The notes beneath the pieces are model-generated. The model had not been told where the DNA came from and searched no databases. It worked only from the letters and a program-made list of their open reading frames with translations. This document shows, piece by piece, positions 16,103 to 24,278 of a stretch of DNA of 64,000 bases (the stretch's first letter is position 1; every line of letters begins with the position of its first letter). This DNA comes from Archangium sp. (lineage in GTDB: Bacteria > Myxococcota > Myxococcia > Myxococcales > Myxococcaceae), in NCBI GenBank assembly GCA_030695565.1, contig JAUYRZ010000027.1, positions 124,001-188,000 on the forward strand, read 5' to 3'. A program made the position numbers and the translations under genes.

Positions 16103-17719
16103 ATGGCTGCTGCTTCGATGTACACAGAGTCGCTGCGGGCGTTTCTCAAGCCCGTGCTCCCCTACCTCGACGACGAGGCCGTCTCCGAGATCATGATCAA
16201 TGGTCCGACGGACATCTGGATCGAAAAGAAGGGCAAGTTGACCAAGGTCGACGCCTTCTTCTCGGAAGAAGGGCTGCTCGGCGCCGCGCGCAACATGGCG
16301 CAGTTCGTCGGCCGCATGCTCACCGACGAGCGGCCCCGCCTCGACGCCCGCCTCCCCGATGGCAGCCGCATTCACGTGGTGCTCCCGCCCATCGCGCGCA
16401 AGGGCACCACCATCGCCATTCGGAAGTTCTTCAAGGACAAGCTCACCCCGCAGAGCCTGGTGAACTTCGGGTCGATCACCACGCCGATGGTGCGGCTGAT
16501 CGAAGCGGCGGTCATGGTGAAGCTGAACATGCTGGTGTCCGGCGGTACGGGCTCGGGCAAGACCACGCTGCTCAACATTCTCTCCAGCCTCATCCCCGAC
16601 GAAGAGCGCATCCTCACCATCGAAGACTCGGCCGAGCTTCAGCTGCAGCAGAGCCACCTGGTGCCGTTCGAATCGCGCCCGCCCGACAAGTTCGGCAAGG
16701 GCGAGGTGACCATGGGGCACTTGCTCATGTCGGCCCTGCGTCTTCGCCCCGATCGCATCGTGGTCGGCGAAGTGCGCGGTGGTGAAGCGTTCGACTTGAT
16801 GCAGGCGATGAACACCGGCCACGGCGGTTCGATGGCCACGGTGCACGCGAACACGCCCACCGACTCGCTGCGCCGCCTCGAGTCTCTGTGCCTGATGTCG
16901 GGCGTCGAGCTGCCCATGGTCGCGGTGCGCGCGCAGGTGGCCTCGGCGATCAACTTCGTCGTGTGTTGTGAACGTTTGCAGGACGGTAGCCGCAAGACGA
17001 TCGCGGTCTCCGAGGTGCAGCCGCTCAACGAGAAGGGCGACTACCGCACGCAGGATCTCTGGTTGTTCATTCCCGTCACCAAGGACGAAGACGGGCGCAT
17101 CCTCGGGTACCACGCGCCGACGGGCGTGCTGCCGTCGTTCCTCGCCAAGGCGCGCGCGTACGGCTTCGAGGATCTCACCGATGAGTTCTTCGACCCGCGC
17201 ACGTACGGGTTGCCCCCGCCGCCGTTGATTCACGGCCTGGGTGAGAGCGTGACCACGCACTGGGCGCCTTCGCTGAAGTACCGCGAGAAGCACCTGCCTG
17301 ATCCCGACTCCGTTCACGAGGAGGCCAAGGCGTTCGAGGCGAAGCTCAAGAGCGAAGCGAAGGCGAAGAACGAGAAGAAGGTTCAGGTGCAGGTGCCCGC
17401 GGGGCCTACGCCTCAGGCGCGCACGGCCCAGGCGCCTTCGCGGCCGGTGCGCACTGCGGTCAATCCTGCCAATCGTGACGACGCCACGCCTCCACCCACG
17501 CGCAACCCGTTGTTGGCGCGCAAGCCGGCGCCCGAGTCGGCGCGAGAGACGGGGGATGAAGAGGCCCAGGCGCCTTCCGAAGAGAACAGCGTCGAGGTGA
17601 GCGACTCGGTGATGGACGTCGACGGCAACTCGACGGCGATCAAGCCGAACCCGCTGAATGCGGGACGACCGGCCAGTGGTGGGCGCCCGCCCGTGAAGCC
17701 GCCTCCGCCCCGCCGCTGA
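16103..17719 (+). CDS. CpaF/TadA-type secretion ATPase
   Basis: A 538-residue cytoplasmic hexameric ATPase of the type that powers Tad pilus or type II/IV secretion machines. Residues ~5-120 form the N-terminal domain; Walker A is GGTGSGKTT, the Walker B region is RPDRIVVGEVRGGEAFD, and the His box is MATVHANTPTDSLRRLE. The last ~110 residues are a Pro/Ala-rich disordered tail (LLARKPAPESARE to KPPPPRR), longer than in standard CpaF. No other tad/cpa genes are in the window. ATG 16103 is chosen; ATG 16118 is possible. Confidence 0.9.
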   Translation: MAAASMYTESLRAFLKPVLPYLDDEAVSEIMINGPTDIWIEKKGKLTKVDAFFSEEGLLGAARNMAQFVGRMLTDERPRLDARLPDGSRIHVVLPPIARKGTTIAIRKFFKDKLTPQSLVNFGSITTPMVRLIEAAVMVKLNMLVSGGTGSGKTTLLNILSSLIPDEERILTIEDSAELQLQQSHLVPFESRPPDKFGKGEVTMGHLLMSALRLRPDRIVVGEVRGGEAFDLMQAMNTGHGGSMATVHANTPTDSLRRLESLCLMSGVELPMVAVRAQVASAINFVVCCERLQDGSRKTIAVSEVQPLNEKGDYRTQDLWLFIPVTKDEDGRILGYHAPTGVLPSFLAKARAYGFEDLTDEFFDPRTYGLPPPPLIHGLGESVTTHWAPSLKYREKHLPDPDSVHEEAKAFEAKLKSEAKAKNEKKVQVQVPAGPTPQARTAQAPSRPVRTAVNPANRDDATPPPTRNPLLARKPAPESARETGDEEAQAPSEENSVEVSDSVMDVDGNSTAIKPNPLNAGRPASGGRPPVKPPPPRR

Positions 17720-17738
17720 CGGGCTATGAGGCGGTCGC

Positions 17739-18155
17739 ATGGAAGAAGAAATTGCCCGCATGGCCGCTGAGGCCGTCGCCATCGCCGCCGCGATGAAGCT
17801 GTCGCTCGACTACTCCGAGAAGAGCATTCCGCGGGTGGAGTCCGCGCTCGCGGCGGTCGCCGAACACTTCGACAGCCTCGACGACGCCGGGAAGGCGCTC
17901 ACCGCGCAGCGCTTCGGCTGCTACCTGCTCGTGGTCGGTCAGCGCACCTACGGCGGTCGTTACCAGTGGAACGAGGAGCGCAATCAGCCCGTGCTGGTGG
18001 TCGGCGAGCCGAACTACCGCGTGGCGATCATCACCTGGGACAAGGTGACCGAGCGGCTCGAGGGTGACCAGACCGACGACATCACCTTCTTCTGGGCGGG
18101 CTTCGCCATGCGCGCGAAGGCGAAGACCGCGGGCAGCGATTTCCTCTTCGTCTAA
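17739..18155 (+). CDS. Hypothetical protein downstream of the CpaF-like gene
   Basis: A 138-residue soluble protein with helical N-terminus (MEEEIARMAAEAVAIAAAM) and a sheet-like second half including FGCYLLVVGQRTYGGRYQWNE. The family is not recognised; the YGGRYQW phrase recalls small DUF3806-like proteins, but that is weak. A GAGG ribosome binding site precedes the ATG, which lies 19 bases after the ATPase stop, so the two probably form one transcript. A dispersed palindromic repeat follows. Confidence 0.78.
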   Translation: MEEEIARMAAEAVAIAAAMKLSLDYSEKSIPRVESALAAVAEHFDSLDDAGKALTAQRFGCYLLVVGQRTYGGRYQWNEERNQPVLVVGEPNYRVAIITWDKVTERLEGDQTDDITFFWAGFAMRAKAKTAGSDFLFV

Positions 18156-18160
18156 TTGAT

Positions 18161-18204
18161 CCCCTCTCCCTTCGGGCCCTTCGGGAGAGGGTCAGGGTGA
18201 GGGC
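18161..18204. repeat. Dispersed palindromic repeat, copy 2
   Basis: CCCTCTCCC (18162-18170) and GGGAGAGGG (18183-18191) are a 9-bp perfect stem around a TTCGGGCCCTTC loop, followed by the tail TCAGGGTGAGGG. It sits between two convergent genes. Confidence 0.8.
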
Positions 18205-18215
18205 GGCGAATCAGT

Positions 18216-21200
18216 TCACGGAACCGTGAGTGAACCCATGAAGCCGAACTCGAAGCTGAGCCCGGCATTGCTGCCGGCGCCGCCGTCGCCGCTGTTCTGA
18301 TCGCAATAGGTCCAGCTGACACCCTGGTTGAGGCTGAACCGATACACGTACCGGTAGCTGCCTGCGCTCGGAGCGATGAACGACGCCTGGTACTCGTCGT
18401 TGTTTCCTGACTGCACGTTGAAGGTCGCGTTGGTCCAGGTCCAGCCCGCTTCGTATTGCGGGTTCGAAGTGGGTAAACCCCAGCCCAGCTGAGCGCGGAC
18501 GTTGGGATTGCCTCCCGCGGCCTCGGTGACGCCGACCTCGAAGAGCTGTCCAAAGACGAGTGGAGTCGCCGCGCCCGCGGCAACGCTCAAGGTGAGCGGG
18601 AACTGGATGGTGCAGTAGTCGGCCTCGAGCGCGGCGTTCGACTCATTCTGCGCCGTACAGGCGCAAGCCACCGCCGCTGATGCGCTGTTGCGTGCAGAGG
18701 GAGTGGCCGTGGCGAAGTCTGCCCCGTTGTTGTTCACGTCAGCGCAGCCACTTTGTGCGCGCACAGCGGCGGTGCTCGAGGTCAGAGCGGGCACTGCCGC
18801 GACACCTTCGAAGCAGTTGGCCGTTCCGTAGCCCACGAAGTCGAGCACGGTCGGCCCCAGGGGGCAGGCGCCGCTCAGCGTGACGGTGTTGCTGTTGACG
18901 AGCGCGAGTTTGCCGTTCGCGCCCGCGATGTCCGTAGCCGCAGTGAGATCCGGCGTGGGCAACGACGCGCCCACGGCTCCGCCGCTGAACAGTTGAATCA
19001 AGTAGTACCCCCCCGGCTGAATCGAGCCGGTGAGGTTCAGCTTCGTCCAGGTGGTGCCGGCGGTGCTGGCGTACTGAAGCGACATGGCTGCCAGGCTGAC
19101 GGCGGTCGTGCCGCGGTTGTGCAACTCGACGAAGTCATTCTTGTAGGTCGCGCCGGTAAGTCCGCCTCCGCCGTTGAACTGGCTGATGACCACCGATCCG
19201 CTGCACGTGTTGGGGCTCGTCGTGGTGAACCCCGTCGGCTGGGTGAACTGCGCCGCCAACGCCGTGCCGCTCGCACCCTGCGCCGCCGTGGTGACCCGAA
19301 TCCTATAGCTCCGGTTCACCAGCAGACCCGGCGCCGCGGTCAACGTCGCGACGGTGTTGCCCCCCGACATCGTGGGCGCAGCCGACGAGAAGGCGATGCA
19401 GCTGGCGAAGTTGTCCTGGGAGACCTGAATCGAGCCACTGCACGCACCCGCCGCCGTCTGGCCGGTGAGCGTCGCGGCATTCATTGCGGTGCTGAACGTC
19501 ACCACGATCGTCGGGCCCGCGGTCGGCGTGCTGCCATCAGCAGGCGTGGTGCTTGCCACCTGGGGCGGGCTGATGCACGCGCCGGCGCCGTCGCACACCG
19601 AGCCACCGTTCTGACTGCACGCCGTGCCTGCCGCAGCGGGCGGGTTCGACGGCACACCTGCGTTGCACACGTCGAAGGTGCACTGATTCCCATCGATCGG
19701 GGCATCGGTATTGTCATTTGCAGCGGCGACGTTGCCGACCCCGTCGCACTGGTTCACCTTGCAGTCGCCCGCGTTCTGCGACGAGACGGCAGTTCCCGCC
19801 GCCGTGAAGTTGGAGCCACACGAATTGCCGTTGCACGTGCGCGCCCGGCACTCGGTGTCCTGGCCCGGGCATTCGCTGGGCGAGTTGCACTCCACGCACT
19901 GGCCGGCCGAGCACATCGTGCCGCCACCCTGATTACACGCTGTGCCGTTTGCCCTGGCCGGGTGCGAAGGGACGCTGCCGCTGCAGACGTCATCGGTGCA
20001 CTGGTTGCCGTCATCGGGCGGGACATCGGCGCTCGAGGTCACCGAGACGATGCTGCCCGCGCCGTCGCACTCGTTGGTCTTGCAGTCGCCCGCAGTCTGC
20101 GAGCTGACCGGCGTACCTGCAGAGGTGTTGCTGAAGCCGCACGATCCGCCATTGCAGGTCCGCGTCTGACACTCGGTATCGCTGCCGGCGCACTGGGCGG
20201 GGGCATTGCACTCGGAGCACGCGCCGGAGCCGTTGCAGTACGCGCCACCGTTCTGGTTGCACGCCGTGTTCACCGGCTGGCTGGGGAAGTTGGGCACGCC
20301 CGCGCTGCAGGCCTGCGCCGTGCACTGGTTTCCATCATCCGCAGGAACGTCGGAGTTCGCGTTCACCGCGACGATGCCGCCCGCGCCGTCGCACTCGTTC
20401 TGCTTGCAGTCGCCCGCGGTCTGAGTCGTGACCGGCGTACCCGCGGCAGTGAACGAGAAGCCACACGAATTGCCAGCGCAGCTCCGCACGCTGCACTCGG
20501 TGTCGGTGCCCGGGCACTGCGCGGGGGCGTTGCACCCGACGCAGGTGCTCGCGCTGCTGCAGTAGCTGCCGCCGTTCTGATTGCATGCGGTGTTGGCCGC
20601 AGCAGGCGGGAAGCTGGGCACGCCCGCGGTGCAGACCTGGTTGGTGCACTGATTCCCGTCATCGGCGGGGAGATCGCCGTCGTCGTTCGTCGACACCACG
20701 TTGCCTGCGCCGTCACACTGGTTGCGCTTGCAGTCGTTCGTGGTCTGTGAGGCCGTGGTCGTGCCCGCCGCGGTGTTGTTCACGCCGCAGGTGTTCGCGG
20801 TGCAGGTGCGCACCTGACACTCGGTGTCGGTGCCGGCGCATTGCGTGCCCACGTTGCAGCTGACGCAGGTGCCAGCGCCGTTGCAGAAGCTGCCACCGCC
20901 CGGACCACACGCGGTGTTGATGGCGGTGGGCGGAAAGCTGGGTACACCCGCGTTGCAAGTCTGCGCGGTGCAGAGGTTGCCGTCGTCGGCGGGCAGATCC
21001 GAGTTCAACGCGACCGAGACGATCCCACCCGCGCCGTTGCAGCGGTTCTGCTGGCAGTCACCCGCCGTCTGACTCGCCGTCACCACGGTGTTGGCCGCGA
21101 AGGCGACGCCGCAGACGTTGTTGGTGCAGGTGCGCGTCTGGCACTCCGTGTCGCTGCCGGGGCACTGGCTGGCCGCCGTACACGCCACGCAGTTGCCGCC

Positions 21201-22547
21201 CGCGCTGCAGAAGGCGCCGCCGTTCTGGGTACACACCGTGTTCACCGGCACCGTGGGGAAGCTCGCCACGCCAGCGGTGCAGACCTGCGAGGTGCACTGG
21301 TTGCCGTCATCGAGGGGCAAGTCGGTGTTGTCGTTCTGGTTCACCACGTTGCCGCTGCCGTCGCAGACGTTCTTCTTGCAGTCGTTGGCCGCCTGCGCCG
21401 CGACCGCGGTGTTCGCCGCGGTGAAGGTGACGCCGCAGACGTTGGCCACGCACGTGCGCGCCGTGCACTCGGTGTCGCTGCCGGGGCAATCGCTGGGCGC
21501 GTTGCATCCGACGCACTGGCCGCCGCTGCACACGCCCGCGGTGCCGCAGGCGGTACCGGCGGTGACGTTGGTGAAGGTGGGCGCGCCCGCAGCGCAGCTG
21601 TCGGTGGTGCAGCTGTTGTTGTCGTTGGGGAGATCGGTGTCGTCGTTCGCGGGCGTGATCGCGCCCGCTCCGTCGCAGACGTTCTTCTTGCAGTCGTTCG
21701 CGGTCTGCGAGGCGACCGGCGTGTTCTGCGCGGCGTAGCCGAAGCCGCAGACGCCGGCCGTGCAGGTGCGCTGCTGGCATTCGGTGTCGCTGCCGGGGCA
21801 GTCGGTGAAGGAGACGCAGGTCACGCAGGCGCCGGCACCGTCACACAACGCGCCGTTGTTCTCGGTGCACGCCGTGCGCGCGGTGACGGGCGGGTTCGAC
21901 GGCACACCGGCGGTGCACACGTCGTTGGTGCAGCTGGTGACGTCGACGAGCAGGTCGGCGTCGTCGTTCGCGACCGCGGGGGCGCCGTTGCCGTCGCACT
22001 GGTTCACCTTGCAGTCGCCGGCGATCTGCATCGCGAGCGCCGTACCGGCCGCGACGTTGTTCACGCCGCAGGTGCCGGCCACGCAGGTGCGGGTCTGGCA
22101 TTCGGTGGAAGCGCCGCAATCGGCAGCCGCGATGCAGGTCACGCAGCTGCCGAGGCCATCACACTTGAGCAGGCCGGCGGTGCCGCAGGCCGACTCGGCG
22201 GCGCGGGGCGGGTGCGAAGGCACGCCGGCGGTGCAGAGGTCGTCGGTGCAGTCCTGCGCGTCGTTGGGAACGTCCGTGTCATCGTTCACCACGACGGCGC
22301 TTCCGGTGCCGTCGCACTGGGTGGCCTTGCAGTCGCCAGCCGTCGCAACGCCGGTGGCCGTACCGCTGGCGACGTTCGCCGTGCCGCAGACCTTGTTCAC
22401 GCAGGTGTTTTCCACGCAGGGGCCCGGAGCGGCGCCGCAATCAGAGGCGGTCGCGCACGGCGTGCCCATCGGTTCCGGAGTGCAGCCAAGGCCGCTGAAG
22501 GTGAATGCGGTGAACATCACGACGACGGCGGCATGGGTACGAAACAT
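18216..22547 (-). CDS. Giant cysteine-rich lipoprotein with nine ~107-aa repeats, Ig-like and lamin-tail domains
   Basis: A 1443-residue exported lipoprotein (signal peptide with lipobox GLGC). Residues ~30-990 contain nine cysteine-rich repeats of about 104-109 residues. Each has a motif like CPGSDTECQTRTC, a GDCK..xCDG segment, a DLPADDGNQCT segment and a GAGTCVxC segment. Next comes a bacterial Ig-like/SbsA-type domain (STTPADGSTPTAGPTIVVTF), then a lamin-tail domain (VVISQFNGGGGLTG... NDFVELHNRG) and a beta-rich C-terminal domain. Probably a surface-exposed adhesin or matrix protein rigidified by disulfides. Faces the MopE-like gene across pabAB. Confidence 0.85.
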   Translation of the reverse strand: MFRTHAAVVVMFTAFTFSGLGCTPEPMGTPCATASDCGAAPGPCVENTCVNKVCGTANVASGTATGVATAGDCKATQCDGTGSAVVVNDDTDVPNDAQDCTDDLCTAGVPSHPPRAAESACGTAGLLKCDGLGSCVTCIAAADCGASTECQTRTCVAGTCGVNNVAAGTALAMQIAGDCKVNQCDGNGAPAVANDDADLLVDVTSCTNDVCTAGVPSNPPVTARTACTENNGALCDGAGACVTCVSFTDCPGSDTECQQRTCTAGVCGFGYAAQNTPVASQTANDCKKNVCDGAGAITPANDDTDLPNDNNSCTTDSCAAGAPTFTNVTAGTACGTAGVCSGGQCVGCNAPSDCPGSDTECTARTCVANVCGVTFTAANTAVAAQAANDCKKNVCDGSGNVVNQNDNTDLPLDDGNQCTSQVCTAGVASFPTVPVNTVCTQNGGAFCSAGGNCVACTAASQCPGSDTECQTRTCTNNVCGVAFAANTVVTASQTAGDCQQNRCNGAGGIVSVALNSDLPADDGNLCTAQTCNAGVPSFPPTAINTACGPGGGSFCNGAGTCVSCNVGTQCAGTDTECQVRTCTANTCGVNNTAAGTTTASQTTNDCKRNQCDGAGNVVSTNDDGDLPADDGNQCTNQVCTAGVPSFPPAAANTACNQNGGSYCSSASTCVGCNAPAQCPGTDTECSVRSCAGNSCGFSFTAAGTPVTTQTAGDCKQNECDGAGGIVAVNANSDVPADDGNQCTAQACSAGVPNFPSQPVNTACNQNGGAYCNGSGACSECNAPAQCAGSDTECQTRTCNGGSCGFSNTSAGTPVSSQTAGDCKTNECDGAGSIVSVTSSADVPPDDGNQCTDDVCSGSVPSHPARANGTACNQGGGTMCSAGQCVECNSPSECPGQDTECRARTCNGNSCGSNFTAAGTAVSSQNAGDCKVNQCDGVGNVAAANDNTDAPIDGNQCTFDVCNAGVPSNPPAAAGTACSQNGGSVCDGAGACISPPQVASTTPADGSTPTAGPTIVVTFSTAMNAATLTGQTAAGACSGSIQVSQDNFASCIAFSSAAPTMSGGNTVATLTAAPGLLVNRSYRIRVTTAAQGASGTALAAQFTQPTGFTTTSPNTCSGSVVISQFNGGGGLTGATYKNDFVELHNRGTTAVSLAAMSLQYASTAGTTWTKLNLTGSIQPGGYYLIQLFSGGAVGASLPTPDLTAATDIAGANGKLALVNSNTVTLSGACPLGPTVLDFVGYGTANCFEGVAAVPALTSSTAAVRAQSGCADVNNNGADFATATPSARNSASAAVACACTAQNESNAALEADYCTIQFPLTLSVAAGAATPLVFGQLFEVGVTEAAGGNPNVRAQLGWGLPTSNPQYEAGWTWTNATFNVQSGNNDEYQASFIAPSAGSYRYVYRFSLNQGVSWTYCDQNSGDGGAGSNAGLSFEFGFMGSLTVP
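19560..22480 (-). repeat. Coding tandem repeats, about 0.32 kb each, nine units
   Basis: Inside the giant gene, the DNA for the TDTEC motif recurs at about 19.85, 20.17, 20.50, 20.82, 21.15, 21.47 and 21.78 kb, with intervals of 312-326 bases. The two upstream units are more divergent. The copies are not identical, so the array looks old and degenerated. Confidence 0.75.
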
Positions 22548-22604
22548 GCGCCCTGATTCGCTTGCTCTCTGGGGTGGCGCAAGTGGGTCAATGCTGACTG
22601 ATTT

Positions 22605-24182
22605 TCAACGCAGTGCGCCGAGCTTGAGACGCACTTCTTCCAACTCCGCGTGGGGATCGGAGTCCCAGGTGATGCCGCTGCCGACGCCGTAGCGCCAGGC
22701 GGATCCAATGCGCTCGGCGGTGCGGATCAGCAGCGCCACGCGCGCGCTGGAATTTTCCTCCAGACCGAGTGCTCCGCAGTAGGCGCCGCGGGCGGTCGGC
22801 TCCAGGGCCGCGATGTGTTGCAGCGCGGCTTCTCTCGGCGCGCCCGTCACCGAGCCCCCCGGGTGCACGGCGGCGAGGACTTGCTCGAGCGTGGTTTGCG
22901 CTGGCAGTTCACCTTCCACGTCGGCCACCGCCTGCACCACGTAGGGCAGCTCGATCATTCGCCGGTCGTTGACCACGTGCACCGAGTTCGGCTCGCAGAG
23001 GCGGTGCAGATCGTCGCGCAGGAGATCGGTGATCATCGCCAGCTCGGCGCGATCTTTTTCACTGCGCTCCAACCAGAGGCGCTCAGAAGGCGGGGCGGTG
23101 CCCTTCATCGGCTCGACGTGGATCAACCGATCATTCGTTTCGACGAGCAGCTCGGGGCTGGCGGAGACCAACTCCAGCTGCGGCGACTTCACCCAGGCGG
23201 CGAAACGGGGCACGGCCTTGCGGCAGAAGGCGCTGAGGAGGTGGGCTCCGCTTTCGCAGGTCAGGGTCGCTCGCAGCGTGAGGTTCACCTGGTAGACGTC
23301 GCCGGCCGCGATGTGCTCGCGGATCTTCGTCACGCCTTCGAGGAAACCTGTTTCGTCGAGGTCGACTTTCAAGGGCGTGAACGGGACGTCGAAGATCAGA
23401 TCGACTGCACGCGCTCGGCCGGTGAGGCGCTGGGGCTTGCCTTCGGCGGTCGCGTACCAGAGGGCGGTTTGCTGATCAGGGGACTCTTCGAAGAGTGTCC
23501 AGTGTCCGTGCTTGGAGAAGCCCGGGGCGAGGAGGGCGAAGGTGTCCTGGGTTTGAAGGCTCGAGAGTTTGAGGGGTGATGGTGCAGGTGTTGGCCCCTC
23601 ACCCAGACCCTCACCCCCCTGGCGCAGGGAGAGGGGATCTCGGTTGAAGAAGGCGGCGATGAGTTCGCGGCCCCTGGGCGTTCCGAAGGAATCAGCGTGG
23701 AACTGGATGCCGGCCATCGGCAACGACTCGTGCTCCACCGCCATCACCGTTCCATCGCTCAAACGGGCGACCACCTTCAGGGGGGCGGTGACGTCCGTGA
23801 GCGAGAGCGAGTGGTAGCGCATCACCTCGAAGTCACCGGCCGGGAAGCTGCGGCTTTCGGTGAAGTGGGCGGTGGCTCGTTTGCCGTGCGACGGCGTGGA
23901 GCGGACGAGCGTGCTCCCGAACGCCAGCCCCAGTGCCTGATGCCCCAGACACACGCCGAGAAACGGCAAGCGGCGCCTCGCCACCTCGCCCACCAGCTCG
24001 ACCAATCCGGCCCTGATCGGGTCCGTCGGGCCCGGGCCCATCACCACCACGTCGGCGCGATCCAGCGCGCTGAGGGCCTGCGACGCGCTGATCAGCTCAA
24101 TCTCAGATCGTGAGAAAGGCAGCGCATCCACGACGTTCCACGAGAAAGAATCGTGGTTTTCGATGAAGAGCACACGGGCCAC
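22605..24182 (-). CDS. Fused aminodeoxychorismate synthase (PabA glutaminase + PabB)
   Basis: A 525-residue fusion that would make 4-amino-4-deoxychorismate from chorismate and glutamine for folate. Residues ~1-190 are a class I glutaminase (nucleophile Cys in GVCLGHQALG; HADS where the family has HPES). Residues ~240-525 are the chorismate-binding domain with MKGTAPP (the Lys favours PabB over the Ala of TrpE), HPGGSVTGAPREAALQ, YCGALG and SGITWDSDP. The linker QGGEGLGEGPTPAPSP is translated from a dispersed repeat. The GTG at 24182 begins the glutaminase domain. Confidence 0.88.
   Translation of the reverse strand: MARVLFIENHDSFSWNVVDALPFSRSEIELISASQALSALDRADVVVMGPGPTDPIRAGLVELVGEVARRRLPFLGVCLGHQALGLAFGSTLVRSTPSHGKRATAHFTESRSFPAGDFEVMRYHSLSLTDVTAPLKVVARLSDGTVMAVEHESLPMAGIQFHADSFGTPRGRELIAAFFNRDPLSLRQGGEGLGEGPTPAPSPLKLSSLQTQDTFALLAPGFSKHGHWTLFEESPDQQTALWYATAEGKPQRLTGRARAVDLIFDVPFTPLKVDLDETGFLEGVTKIREHIAAGDVYQVNLTLRATLTCESGAHLLSAFCRKAVPRFAAWVKSPQLELVSASPELLVETNDRLIHVEPMKGTAPPSERLWLERSEKDRAELAMITDLLRDDLHRLCEPNSVHVVNDRRMIELPYVVQAVADVEGELPAQTTLEQVLAAVHPGGSVTGAPREAALQHIAALEPTARGAYCGALGLEENSSARVALLIRTAERIGSAWRYGVGSGITWDSDPHAELEEVRLKLGALR
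23594..23639. repeat. Dispersed palindromic repeat, copy 3 (inside pabAB)
   Basis: An inverted copy of the family lies within the coding sequence between the glutaminase and PabB domains: GCCCCTCACCC, then CCCTCACCC and CAGGGAGAGGG. It is read in frame as a Gly/Pro-rich linker. Confidence 0.75.
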
Positions 24183-24278
24183 GTGGGGCTTGTAACCCCG
24201 GCGACGCGAAAACCCGAGTAGCGGGTTTGCCCACACGTCATGCCATCGGCTACAGGGTCCGTCTCCCCGGGGATCCTG

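Noticed and set aside
14744-17782. A 1012-codon minus-strand frame spanning three loci
   Set aside because: The portion upstream of 15421 is antisense to the CpaF-like gene and cuts across the TPR gene in the wrong frame; only the last 225 residues (14744-15421) are real.
18753-20750. Long plus-strand frame opposite the giant lipoprotein
   Set aside because: Arg/Ala/Val-rich composition from the reverse of a repeat-rich gene; no domain is recognisable.
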